This document shows positions 37,070-48,128 of a DNA stretch of 64,000 nt, one piece after another. A program made the position numbers and the translations under genes. Location of the stretch: contig CM055095.1 in assembly GCA_029204225.1 (NCBI GenBank), positions 40,166,141-40,230,140 on the forward strand, in the 5' to 3' direction. The notes beneath the pieces were generated by a model, which was given only the letters and a program-made list of their open reading frames with translations, was not told the origin of the DNA and searched no databases. This stretch comes from Diphasiastrum complanatum (lineage: Eukaryota > Streptophyta > Lycopodiopsida > Lycopodiales > Lycopodiaceae). How positions within the stretch are numbered: the first letter of the stretch is position 1; each line of letters starts with the position of its first letter.

Positions 37070-38715
37070 TAACTGAACTGGCAGAATGAGCTGCCAAAAC
37101 TTGTGTAATCGACTATCATTCACTGGAGTATCAAAAAGTTTTTCATCCAAATGTTTCAAAATAACTGCTCCATAGTTCAGTATTTCTTTGACTTTATACA
37201 GTTCGGTAAACTTCAATTTTCCTTTGTCAGCTTGGTTTTATACATCAGTGCTAGATCTCCTTTTTCCAAATCTTTTTTGTGTAATCGGCTTTCTCTGCTG
37301 CTAACGCATGAACTGTCATCAATCTGGTTTCAATAATTTGTGCAAAGCTTCATGATGCAGTTGTAAGGATTTATCTTCATCTAATCGCTCTATTGCTGCT
37401 ATACGTAGAGATGGTACTAAAAATTCAATCGGCATGACACAACATCTTGACCATAAACCAATCAAAAAGGTGTTTGATTCGTGCTACTCTTGTAAGCGGT
37501 TCTGAATACCCATAATGCAGCCTGCAATTTATGTTTCCATTCAAAATGACTTGCTTCAACCATTTTTGTCATAATGTTGTAGAGAATCTTATTGGAAGAT
37601 TCAGTTTGGCCATTACCCTTGGGATAATATGGAGTACTAAACCGGTGCATAACAAAAAAGTCTTCCAACAAACACTTTATCGTTTGATTAACAAAGTGTG
37701 TACCATGATCACTGACGATCTCAATAGGACATCCAAATCTAATAATGATGTGTCCATAGAGGAATTTAGCCATAGATTTCGCATCAACAACTTTAACAGC
37801 TTTGGCTTCAACCCACTTGGTCATATAATCGGTTGCTACGATGATATATATGGCCTGCGGTCCTCTTGCTGCAGGATGAATAGAACCAACATAATCCAGG
37901 CCTCATTTCTCAAATGGTGCTTGCGATAAAACCAGATGTAATGGTTCATAATTTTATCACGTAGCTGTTGTGTGCGTTGGCAAACATCACATGATTGAAT
38001 ATAATTTTCAGTGTCTTTACGAAGTGTAGGCCACCAACACCCAAGCTTGCGAACAGTGATATCTATAGAAAAATGACCTCCGCCCATTTCATCATGTAAA
38101 AATATGACTAATTCAGGTATTTCATGCAGTAAAACACATCTTCGAAGAATATCATTAATTCCGCGATAATACAATTGTCCCGCAATCAATTGATAAGGTT
38201 GAGCCTTATGAATCAATTGTCACTTTTGTACTTTTGTCAAGGAGTTATTAAGTTGACCGGACATCAAATACTCAACAATATTCGTTGCCCACTTAGGTAC
38301 TGCTTCAACATAAAATAGCACAACATCTGGTAGTTCATCATCCACTTCAGAATGGACTGGTGCGGATTCAATTCCTAAAACATGATCGGCTAGATGATGT
38401 TGTTTACCCTTGTGAACCACAACTCCAAAGTCAAATTTGGTCAATAAAAGTAACCATCTTGCAATACGCCCTGTATTACATGTCTTGTTTACCAAATAAA
38501 GCAACGGTTGGTGATCCGTATAAAATGAAAAGTGCGTTTCCATAAGACAATGTCGAATATTCTTTACAGAAAAAATCATGGCCAACGCTTATGTTCTGTT
38601 GTTGAATATTTTTTTCTGAATATGTAAGCTGTCTACTTGCAAATCGTAAGGGATAGTCTTTCTTATATTCACCTGGCTGCATCAACACCGATCCAATAGC
38701 ATATTTGGAGGCATC
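37070..38715 (-). pseudogene. Ty3/gypsy pol fragment: RNase H and integrase
   Basis: Minus strand. RNase H: LMQPGEYKKDYPLRFASRQL (38640-38690), THFSFYTDHQPLLYLVNKTC and IARWLLLLTKFDFGVVV. Integrase: the HHCC zinc region LHDEMGGGHF ... SCDVCQR (38000-38110), then the core with KWVEAKAVKVVDAKSMAKFL, VSDHGTHF and NGQTESSNKILYNIMTK (37462-37824), all catalytic positions kept. The tail has KGKLKFTELYKVKEIL and DTPVNDSRLHKFW, down to about 37072. RT and everything 5' are missing: the fragment stops abruptly at 38715 against a truncated LTR. Several frameshifts are present. Confidence 0.8.
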
Positions 38716-39286
38716 ATTTCAGTCACTCTAACGTGGATTTTGAGACGTCACCAGAGAGCGATGATTCTAACTAATGTGTGCAGGGAATTAGCCGAAGCTG
38801 TTAAGCATAACCTTAAGCAGAACTTCTTTCAATTCTGAATGAGCTATGTGTTCAGATAATGAATTTGTTTGATGCTCTGTTTTGTTTGCTTCCTGTGATA
38901 AGAACTAATTCACTGTATTCGATTAAGAAGAATCATTAGCCAATATGATTATGTTTGATGAATCTATTTGCTAGTTGTTGTCTGATTTGATTGCTTATTG
39001 TTATCTGAAGAGCCTGAAAGATAAAGTAATCTTTATAATCACAGACCTTAACCAAATCGTTTCACCATTGGTGTTCCTAAATGCCAATTTACCCAAATAT
39101 CTTTGGATAACCAGATATGTCGTTGTAGTACTCATTGTGAATATTACGCATCACAATCCATTTACCATCTTATATACACATATCATACAAAAGATGAGAT
39201 TATTCTCTCTCTTGGGTAACGATCAAACCTTTTATACTACTTAATTCATTGATTTTGTGGAAATCTATAACGACTAGACCACCACA
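38716..39286 (+). repeat. 5' LTR, truncated at its left end
   Basis: 571 bp matching the last 571 bp (47558-48128) of the 3' LTR, both ending GACTAGACCACCACA. The first 437 bp of the LTR are missing; the break abuts a minus-strand gypsy RNase H at 38715. Confidence 0.85.
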
Positions 39287-39291
39287 TAATT

Positions 39292-39309
39292 TGGCGCCAT
39301 TGCCGGGGA
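39292..39309 (+). promoter_or_regulatory. gypsy primer binding site
   Basis: TGGCGCCATTGCCGGGGA, five bases after the LTR end. This is the TGGCGCC-GTTGCCGGGGA type of site used by plant Athila/Tat-like gypsy elements, with one substitution. The tRNA assignment (usually Asp) is from general knowledge. Confidence 0.85.
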
Positions 39310-39476
39310 TATGAATTTCATCTTTTGCAATATTTTTAAGTGTATTACGTCTACAAATCTTTTTCATGTAATGCATGCCAAGAACATACTCTCAAGCAAC
39401 TATTAAACAGAAACGTTTAAAGCATGCACGACGATTAGAAGCATATATGAAATCTAGAGATTTGTATTTGTAGAAT

Positions 39477-41560
39477 TTGCAAAACTCGGCAGTTAGAGCA
39501 AGATTAACACCTGAAGTGTTTAACGATCTTCTAAATGCTACTACAGCCTTTGTAGATTTATTTGAAAAAAGATTCGTTAAAACACCAAGTTCTATAGACT
39601 CATCAGAATCAGATTTGTCTGATTTCACTTTCGAACCAAGTTCAAAATCAAAATCTTCATCAGAACCATCATCTGAACGTACTCTAGATCCTTATCCTCC
39701 TAGTCCTCCAAGTCCACCTAGTTCACCACCACCTGATAATATGGCTAACCCAGCACCACCGACATCTACAAAAATCAGATACAATTTCTTTAAGAGATCA
39801 TCATCTGAAGATGTGGACAGTTATTTGTCGCAGTTTGAATCTATTACCATAGCAAATAAAGAACATACAGGCGAGGAAAAAGTTAGAATTTTGCCAGGTC
39901 TTCTATGGAAGTAGAAGGATTTGGTACAGTCAATTAGTACCAGAAATGGTTAATACTTGGAACGCTTTAAAAGCAGCATTCCTTAAGCAATTTAGGGAGA
40001 TAGGATACTCCACTAGATTGTTGGCTCGGCTTAATTCTGTTGAGAAAGAGCCGAAGGAATCACTTAGAAAGTATGTTCGTAGAGTTAAGAATTTTATAGA
40101 AAAGTTAGGAGCCTAGTATCCGGTTCCTATGCAAAACGAATGGTTCTTGGGCGGCTTGCTTAAGAAAATGGATCGTTATTGTCGACAGGGATTGATGACT
40201 TCTTTGGAAGATGTCATCGCCTTTGCTGAGAATTACGACACTTCTCAAATTTTTCGTAGACCGAGAAATGAAAAAAAAAATAGTAAAAAACATAAATCAA
40301 AACGTCCAGAAGAATCTGAATCATCTACTGAGTCTGAATTGGAATCTATTTCAGCAAATGAGAAAGAGTCTTTGGAGTATTCATCTTATTCTTCTTCATC
40401 AGAAGAAAAATTTTCTTATAAGAAATCCAAGAATAGGAACTCAAATAGGAAGAAAAGAGTGGAGAAATCCGAAAAGATCGATCCATTAAGGAAGAGTGTT
40501 GAGATATTAGCAAAAGAAATGAGTGATTTAAAAGTCCAAATGTCTGATGTTGAAGCCAAATGGAAGAGAGCGAAGCTTAACGCCAATGTTTGGTGTTTTG
40601 CTTGTGAGAAGGAAGGTCATTCTAAGACCAACTGTCCCAGTTTCTAGACTAACTATTTAGAAGAGGAATTATTCCTTTGTTCGATTAATAATCATGTGGA
40701 GGTAGAATATACCGCAACTCCTACTAACCAAATGAACAATATACCGAAACAACGTACTGGTCAACAATAACTATTTTGCGTAGAGGGGGGACAAGAGATT
40801 CCACTCCTCCACCCAAAGTAAGGGGTTCGTGCTACAATTGCTGAGCCTCGGGTCACTATTCGCCTGATTGCCCTAAACCCAGGAGGTCAGTAGGATATGT
40901 GCCGCTCTGTGCTAATTGTAAAGGTGAAGGGCATGTCACTACTAAATGTCCTCAGCCACAACAACCGCAGTCTAAACCAAGGTTTGTAAACTCGCCTAGA
41001 GAAGATGACCTTCGGCCATCTAAAACTAGCACTGACATGATAGTTCAGAGGATAGAAGTAGAGTCCAAATCATTAGATCAAGACCATCAATGGCCTGATT
41101 TAGATGTAGAGATAAATAAAGTAACTACTAGAAGTAGTAAAGATTCTTCAACTCTTAAGGATAAGAAGAAAACTAAGACGAAATATGTGAAAAACACGAA
41201 AAACATGAAAAATGCGACAGAAAAAGTGAAAGTCGCAGAACAACCAGTAAAAATTTCTAATAGTAAAAAATTAGACCTTAATAGGCCTACTGAAAAATAT
41301 TATGATGTTGATATCAGTTCAAAAGCTAAAAAGCTTTTAGACAAAGAAACTAGAAAAGTTAAGAAAGTAACATTTTCAGATCCAGTTATAAGTAGCGAGA
41401 TATCTAGAGATCTATCGCCACTTAGAATCCGTTCTTATGATATAGTAGAAAACCTTGTCTCCAGAATGCCCAATATAACTTTTAAACAGTTATTAGACGA
41501 TAATCAGTATTATAAGAAAGAAATTAAGCAATTTTTGAAAAGGAAAAAGAAAAGAAAAGT
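39477..41560 (+). pseudogene. gypsy gag with three zinc knuckles
   Basis: Frames are broken three times but the order is clear. A Ser/Pro-rich start (PSPPSPPSSPPPDN) and then YNFFKRSSSEDVDSYLSQFE lead into the capsid region (LKAAFLKQFREIGYSTRLLA, ESLRKYVRRVKNFIEKLGA, 39960-40110) and SLEDVIAFAENYDTSQIFRR. A Lys/Ser/Glu-rich coiled linker follows (40260-40560). The first knuckle is CFACEKEGHSKTNC (about 40596). The second, CYNC-x-ASGHYSPDC, contains a TGA (about 40840), and the third is CANCKGEGHVTTKC (about 40910). A Lys-rich segment (41080-41560) leads to the protease. Three knuckles are more than the usual one or two of plant gypsy gag. Confidence 0.75.
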
Positions 41561-41589
41561 GAAGTTACCATTAGTCAATGTAGGATTAG

Positions 41590-42007
41590 TTAACTACGGT
41601 GATGAAGGTCAATCCGAAATTCAGGTAGTAGTCAATGGCTGCATTTTAGATAGTGTGCCCATAGATTCCGGACTAGCATAAACATAATGACTGAAGAAAC
41701 AACATATGAGTTAGGCATTCATCATAGAATAGCACCCACATTAAGACATTTAAGGTTAGCTGATGCAACTAGAAGATCACCAATAGGAGAATTGTCCCAA
41801 ATTATAGTTTATATTGGAGACCATAGTTTCCTAATGGATTTTATAATATTAAGGACTACAAGAGAATCATTGTATAAAGTGTTATTAGAACAACCATGGC
41901 TCTACCAGGCCGATGTCATAACCCACTGGAAGAAGAAGGAGATTACCTTCAGAGATCAGATGGAGACACCGACGGGGAAAAGTCATAAAAGAATTACGAT
42001 ATCCTAG
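41590..42007 (+). pseudogene. retropepsin domain 1
   Basis: First protease domain. LVNVGLVNYGDEGQSEIQVV and VNGCILDSVPIDSG (D-S-G at 41664-41672) are followed by a one-base deletion. In the shifted frame come INIMTEETTYELGI, LRLADATRRSPIGELSQIIV, a flap-like YIGDHSFLMDFIIL, and the retropepsin carboxyl motif LLEQPWLYQADVITHWKKK. Apart from the single-base deletion every expected strand is present. It ends in a linker with TAG at 42005. A second protease follows directly in the same frame. Confidence 0.75.
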
Positions 42008-42119
42008 GAAAAGGATAAGTACAAAGGTGAGACACCTACATCATCCTCGAGCTATACTTCGGAGGATGAAGGGCTTCAGTCCGTAAGGACTGAGGAAGGG
42101 GAGAGGTTTGTCACACTAA

Positions 42120-42520
42120 GTATACTCGCATATAGTAATAAAGTAGAATATGTAGATAGAGGAGATTGTGGAGTTTCAGAGATTAGTGCTATTATAGGAG
42201 ATCAGACTATAGATAGAATACTAATAGACTCAGGATCCAGTATCAACTTAATGACAGAAACAATGGTAAAGGAATTAGGACTAGAAAAATAGATACAGCC
42301 TATCACTTACCATGAAATCCATTTAGCAGACGCATCCAAATGCATACCAGTAAGTGAGCTAAAAGGTATTAGTGTAGTTATAGAGACGGTAACGTTAGTT
42401 ACGAATTTATTTGTCATAAACCCAGTAGATACACCACCGTATTCAATATTATTTGGAAGACCATGGCTATATCAAGAAGATGCTATTATAAACTGGTCTA
42501 CCAAACAGATATTTTTTCCA
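42120..42520 (+). pseudogene. retropepsin domain 2, tandem with domain 1
   Basis: Second protease domain. CGVSEISAIIGDQTIDRILI precedes DSGSSINLMTETMVKELGL (D-S-G at 42227-42235). Then come HEIHLADASKCIPVSELKGI, a flap-like TNLFVINPVDTPPYSILFG and the closing RPWLYQEDAIINWSTKQIFF. It parallels domain 1 motif for motif (DSG-SSIN-MTE, LADA, PWLYQ-D-I--W--K-I-F) but is clearly diverged, so this is an old duplication or two separate acquisitions. There is one in-frame TAG (42289). The active-site triads lie 563 nt apart, or 188 codons once the deleted base is counted, so both lie in one ancestral frame. Confidence 0.8.
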
Positions 42521-42639
42521 TACATTCTCACAGCCAATCCAATAGGGGGTCACCTTTTGAGATGGGTTGAGGAGTTAGCCAGACCTGTTGAATCTTGAAT
42601 CAATTTCATAGAATGCTATGAGATTGACGAGGATGAGGA

Positions 42640-42975
42640 AATACCAACAACATCCGAGTCGAGGGAAGTTCTGGGTGGAACCAGAGCAAGCCTGACCGAA
42701 GGGATGGTAGACAAAACAGATTATGTAGAAATAGAAATCAATAAAGGTAAAATTTTGAATTTATATAAACACCAATCGGACCAGGAATGTGAAGAATATA
42801 TATTACTTCTTCAGAAATACCAAAACGTATTTGCTTGGTCGATGGATGATTTAATAGGAATACCAGTTAAATGAGACGAACATAGAATAGATCTTATTCA
42901 GGGAACAATACATGTTAGGCAGCGCCAATATAGATTGAATCCAAAGTATTCCTTGATAGTTTTCATTCGAGATTG
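42640..42975 (+). pseudogene. linker and start of RT, truncated
   Basis: Downstream of the second protease: EILNLYKHQSDQE-like linker text, YILLLQKYQNVFAWSMDDL, HRIDLIQGTIHVRQRQYRLN, the region just before gypsy RT (the ancestral N-P-K-Y motif is visible). Sequence then jumps to the end of integrase. RT, RNase H and most of integrase have been deleted. Confidence 0.7.
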
Positions 42976-43039
42976 AATGAATTCAAAATAAAAGAAAAGA
43001 AACTTTTGACCAATCCATTAAAAAAATAAAAATCAAACG

Positions 43040-43228
43040 AGTAGACTACGTGCTTCTGTATGATAACAGACACATGTTGTATCTTGGAAAATTACATACT
43101 AGATGGATGGGACCTTACAAAGTCATAGAAGTTTTTAACAATGGATCACTTCAGTTAGCTGATCTTGAAGGACATTTACTTGATACCCGAGTAGATGGAT
43201 CAAGGGTGAAGTGCTACTATGACTAATT
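43040..43228 (+). pseudogene. integrase carboxyl end
   Basis: DYVLLYDNRHMLYLGKLHTR, WMGPYKVIEVFNNGSLQLAD and DTRVDGSRVKCYYD, ending TAA at about 43226. This is the SH3-like tail of gypsy integrase (V-L-L-Y-D ... G-K-L-H-x-R-W-x-G-P-Y-x-V). It is open here. Confidence 0.75.
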
Positions 43229-43282
43229 TCCAATACTATTCACATTTTATCCAGTTTCTTAGGACCCGTCATATTTGGTCCA

Positions 43283-44200
43283 ATCATTTCCACCAAAGTT
43301 TGCGAAATTTACGACACTTGCACCTTTACATTCTTCGCCCATATGTATTGTAACGAAATTTACGACGATGTTCACATTTCATCCAACTGACACTTTGTTG
43401 TCAATCCATTACCTTCGCAAAATGTGCAAAAAAGGTGACACTTTCGCTACATTTCTATTTTTCGCTGCATTTTTTTTGCGAAAATGCCGACACTTTTGCT
43501 TCATCATTGTCACTATATTTTTGCGAAAAAGCCGACACCATTTTGGAACATCGTATGTTATGTAAATCCACCATTTTCGGGAACACAATAATTGCGACAC
43601 AACAACCTTCGCATTTTTCGGGATTTACCTTCGGGAAATTTGCGAAAAAATATAATATGTTACATATTATTTTGTACATACCCTTGTTTTCATCATGTTT
43701 TCATGTCAACAGCACATTGGAAATATGTGAAAAACCCGACACCTTCGCATTTTTCGCTAATACATTTTTTGCCAATATATTTTTTCGCTCATCCATTTTT
43801 TTTGCCATACATTCTAACGAAGAAAGCGATAGTCTTCGCTCCCAATATCACATACATTGTTTCATAGATTGTGTATATTATTATTTTTGCAGTTCAATAC
43901 TCACAAATATCGAGCTGAACTTTTGCGAACTGAGCGAAGCATTTGTGTATTTTGTTTATTTTCATTTATTTATTTATTTTTGTTTTTTAGGACTAGATAC
44001 TTTATTGTTGAGTCTATACCTTCAAAATGAAGAACACGCTTTTATTAAATATTTGTCTAATCCGTCGATATATCATCAATATACCAAAAACCTCAAACAC
44101 TTCTGTTTTTTCGCCACCACTTTTCCATCACTCTTGCTCTCTAATTTCGTGAATTTTTACGATCAAGCTCTCTTACGCCATCGCTAGTTTACTACTACGA
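43283..44200 (+). repeat. repeat-rich spacer, GCGAAAA/GCCGACAC motif
   Basis: Between integrase and the post-pol ORF, degenerate copies of a TTTTGCGAAAAAGCCGACAC-like unit recur near 43300, 43350, 43410, 43475, 43517, 43645 and 43725, with T-rich fill. Spacing is irregular, so this is not a clean satellite. Long hydrophobic frames read through it are by-products of the T-richness. Confidence 0.6.
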
Positions 44201-44205
44201 GCGTC

Positions 44206-46173
44206 ATGGCAATTGTGTTCAAAACGCACCCAAAGCCAGTCTTACCGGTTTTACAACCATTAGCTATACGAGCACGAATTGAAGGACTTCTTCAATTCGA
44301 TCCATCAATAATCCTTACGGATGTGTCCCATGAGCTGATCCGAAACCTGAGTGAGACAGAGGAAGGACATATTTCCACCATTGTCCAGAATCAAGAATTT
44401 ATTATTATATAAGTATTTTACTATCATGCCTTATGTTTGCCTATGGACGGCAGTATGCCTGTTACAAAGCCAGACTTCATCACTGAGAGCAGAGTTTTTT
44501 AAAAAGAAGCTTATCTTGAGAAATGAGGATATAAACTCTCTTATATCAGAGACCCCAAGCTTTGTGTGATTTGCTCTTGCTTCTATATTCTTACCGGAGC
44601 AAGAGTATATTATTTCTAACATGAATATGGGATACTTGCTGAGAGCCTTAAACGGAGAACCCATTGCCTTCGGACAGATTGCTTTTAAGCAATTCTGTAA
44701 GTTAGTAAAGATTAATCAGTTTTTTAGGCTTGGTTTGCAGATTGGTATTCTATATATGCATGTCAGTGTGTTACTTGTGTAGAAAGATATCAAAATTGCA
44801 CCGGTACTGCCAGAGTTGGCCCCTTCAGTTGAGGCTTATTCCCAAATGCAAGCATCAAAGGCAACCACCACAGAGATGGCATCATCATCATCAAGCCAGC
44901 ACCAAGGGAGCTCGGTGAGGATGTCCTCTCCGTCATCACAATATAAGCCGCCTTCTAGTGTAGAAAAGAGCCAGAAGCAGAAGAAGAAACAGAAAATGTT
45001 GCTGAGCAGGAGCAGAACCAAGAAGATATTCTGCAGGAGCCAGCACCAGAAGAAGAATGAATTCCTAATATTTAGCAGGAAAGTGAAAGTGATGCCAAAG
45101 CACCAATTCTTGATGAAGAATTGTATTTGAAGACTTTTGGTACATTGTTGTCAGACACACAAGCATCTATTCAACATTTTGTCAGCCTAGAGAAAGTCTC
45201 TAGGAAGCTTGGATCAAAATACAATTCCATTCGAGAAGACCTAATCCAAAAATGTAGAGCTGGAGGAAATCAAGGCTGATCTATCACACAAGAGTAAAGA
45301 GCTTGAAGTAGCCCAAGCAGAGCTGAGCAGGAAAGACATAGCCCTCGAAGAAGAAAAAGAAAGACAAGATGCTACGCTGGAAGTACTTGAAGCAATTCAA
45401 GAGCAGTCCAATGCTTTTGAAAATAAAAATTTATTGCTCAAGCAGTAGATCCAGACCTTGCAGGTTTCTTTGCAGGAGGAAAGACATATACGAGCTACTT
45501 TGCAGAGTAGTAACAAAGAGCTGAGCGACAAACTCAACAATGCCATTACCGACAAGGAGAGTGTCAAAGCAAATCAAAGGCAGCTCTAGGACTCTGTTGC
45601 CCAGCTACAGAATTCTGCAGATATGCTGAGGAAAGACAAGCAAATCTATAAGAGACAGGCCGAAGAGACAATTCTATGGTGAATAAGCACCGAAGTTACA
45701 TTGGGAGCTTCTGTATCTCATGGGTGATACATGATCGACCCAACAACTTGGAAAGGTATCCAAGAAAGAATTATCCAGACCTTCCAACTGCAATATTTGC
45801 AACCCCAGATGATTGCATATGAGAAATTGAAAGAAGAACTAGAAGAGGCTAAGTTTCAATCAAGCCAAATCTAGAATTTTGAAGAGGAAGAATCTGTCCA
45901 GCGCCAGGAGAGTCTACGCAAATGGATGAGCCAGCTAAATATACGTTAGAGAAGGCCATCCAGACAGATATTATTTTTAAGCAAATCCAGAAAGATCAAG
46001 AGGTGCAGACTGACCCTGAAGATGCTGAGAAGCCAAAAGCAATCAGAGACACAGCTGTTGCAGACCAACCAGCAACGCTAGTAATCATTCCGCAGCAGGC
46101 TGAAGCATCAAACAGTGGAGCTGTCGAGAGGAAGAACAAGGTAGTGTACTCACTACAAAAGACAGAATTTTAG
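44206..46173 (+). pseudogene. gypsy post-pol ORF 1 with coiled coil, degraded
   Basis: Starts ATG 44206 (PVLPVLQPLAIRARIEGLLQ, FDPSIILTDVSHELIRNLSE). After frame changes a globular part continues (EYIISNMNMGYLLRALNGEP, FKQFCKLVKINQFF, 44600-44720). A Ser/Gln-rich low-complexity part follows (44860-45000). A long Glu/Lys/Gln-rich heptad region spans 45240-45920 (ELEVAQAELSRKDIALEEEK, IQTLQVSLQEERHIRATLQS, QYLQPQMIAYEKLKEELEEA), and the open end reaches TAG at 46171-46173 (AIQTDIIFKQIQKDQEVQTD). The coiled coil is strong. The function is unknown, and the position matches the extra ORF of plant gypsy elements. About eight stops or shifts are present. Confidence 0.55.
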
Positions 46174-46233
46174 ACATTCCAACAAGAACTAACATTTTTT
46201 CTTCCACCTTTTTGTAGTCCAAAACTTTAGTGG

Positions 46234-47060
46234 AGAATGGATTACCTTCTTTTACTTAAACTTTTTGGTTATACAAAAGAACAATGGGAAAGCCCTTGGA
46301 CTTTTTCTAATCTAAACACTTTTTGGGTCAAACTAACAGTACACCAAAAAGGTATCCTTGCTCTTGCCATTGTTCAGAATAAGTTCACTGTGCAAACTAA
46401 CTGTTGTCATAGGATCTTTGTATATATATATTTTGAAATACCTAAAAATATTTAAAAGCAATATTTTTCTAGCTCTGGATGAGTATCGGAATAAGCTAGA
46501 CTCAATTAACATTTTTGATATTAAAGTTGTCCCTAGCCCTAATCCAATTCCTTCAAGAATCTCCAATCAGCTGTTATTTCCTGATCTGTGAGAAATCTAC
46601 ACAGATTGGGAAGCTAACTATTCTCATTATTTGGAGGAAGTTAAAGCAAATAATATACTTCGCTTCACTAATCCAATAACCAGACCATACCATACTTACA
46701 ATTATGTAAATATTGGTTCTCTTATTTCATATGCCTTTTTATCCATTCAACAATTGTACATTAAAGAAAAATTCCTAGAATATACATATGCAGCCCTCTC
46801 ACTAACTGTCCCTTCTGCTGAGATGTCTGAAATCTTGTCTGAGGATAGTTGGTACACTCATCTTGAGAATAACACATTGATCGACAACCCCCTTGCACCA
46901 TTGGGAAATCAAGGAATGGGAGGTTATCCAAATCTAGAAAGATTACAACCAGAAGAACAATTATTACCTTGCTACAAAAGGGATGACCTTAGAGCAAGTC
47001 AATGAAGAAAATGAAGTCCGAGCAAAGGCTATTTTCCATAGAAATCCAGACAACAGGAAG
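46234..47060 (+). pseudogene. gypsy post-pol ORF 2, degraded
   Basis: From ATG 46237 (LLLLKLFGYTKEQWESPWTF, TFWVKLTVHQKGILALAIVQ), through shifts near 46440, to an open block at 46631-47005 (ANNILRFTNPITRPYHTYNY, LISYAFLSIQQLYIKEKFLE, TYAALSLTVPSAEMSEILSE), and a final GMTLEQVNEENEVRAKAIFH stretch. It may be the continuation of ORF 1 or a second protein. I do not recognise a family. It ends just before the polypurine tract. Confidence 0.45.
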
Positions 47061-47120
47061 CGATAGACAAGAATGTAAACACTTTTTTTGCTAGCCGCTG
47101 CACAACTGAGGAAGGGGATA

Positions 47121-48128
47121 TGTGGAGCCTCATGATCCCACATTATCCAAAATTATTGTTTATATTGTAAACATTTTCAATTTGTATACATGTGAATGTG
47201 CTATAGTGCCTAAATTCATGTAAAGGCCTATTTGCACTTTGTAAATTCACATTTAGGTTAGAAATCACGATGTTTTGTGTGACGTTCTATAGAGACGCAA
47301 TAGCAGATCTCAACCGACATCTTAAAGGTTCGTAAACGACATTGAGGCCGGTGATCGTTCCTATAAGGTCGACACTTCATGCCATTGTACTTACGCATTT
47401 GCACAGATCTGAGTATCAATAGAGAGAGAAGAGAGCCAGTTGCTATAAGCTTGAGCATTCTTTCCGTCTGCCATCTTTTACAACATTACTTTTTATTAAT
47501 TGAGCGAATACACTTTGTATGATCTATAACACACACATATTTCTCATGTTTTACTGAATTTCAGTCACTCCAATATGGATTTTCAGGCGTCACCAGAGAG
47601 CGGCAATTCTGACTTATGTGTGCAGGGAATTAGCCGAAGCTGTTAAGCATAACCTTAAGAAGAACTTCTTTAAATTCTGAATGAGCTATGTGTTCAAATA
47701 ATGAACTTGTTTGATGCTCTGTTCTGTTTGCTTCTTGTGATAAGAACTAATTCACTGTATTCGATTAAGAGGAATCATTAGCCAATATGATTATGTTTGA
47801 TAAATCTATTTGCTAGTTGCTGTTTGATTTTATTGCTTACTATTATTTGAAGGGCCTGAAAGATAAATTAATCTTTATAATCACAGACCTTGACCAAATC
47901 ATTTCGCCATTGGTGGTCTTGGATGCCAATTTATCCAAATATCTTTGGATAACCAGATATGTCGCTGTAATATTCATTGTGAATATTATGCATCACAGTC
48001 CATTTACCATCTTATATACACTTATCATACAAAAGACGAGATTATTCTCTCTCTTGGGGAACGATCAGACATTTTATACTGCTTAATTCATTGATTTTGT
48101 GAAAATCTATAATGACTAGACCACCACA
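47121..48128 (+). repeat. 3' LTR, 1008 bp
   Basis: TGTGG ... CCACA with a 5-bp inverted end repeat, preceded by the polypurine tract GAGGAAGGGGATA. The last 571 bp match the 5' LTR. It contains an 89-codon open frame (47817-48086), also open in the 5' LTR (38975-39244). The 3' flank is ATGCA. Confidence 0.85.

Larger units (their letters stand above)
38716..48128 (+). mobile_element. large Ty3/gypsy element with tandem protease domains and post-pol ORFs
   Basis: Plus strand, 9.4 kb as it stands. Order: truncated 5' LTR (38716-39286), primer site (39292-39309), gag with three zinc knuckles, two retropepsin domains, the start of RT, a deletion, the end of integrase (to 43226), a repeat-rich spacer, two post-pol ORFs, polypurine tract (GAGGAAGGGG, 47109-47118) and a full 3' LTR (47121-48128). 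The primer-site type and extra ORFs fit the Athila/Tat side of plant gypsy elements, as inference. RT palm, RNase H and the integrase core are missing, so it cannot move by itself. The LTR copies differ visibly, so it is not recent. Confidence 0.8.

Noticed and set aside
43435-44187. 250-residue hydrophobic plus-strand ORF
   Set aside because: It runs through the T-rich repeat spacer after integrase. Phe/Cys/Ile richness follows from base composition, and no family motif is visible.
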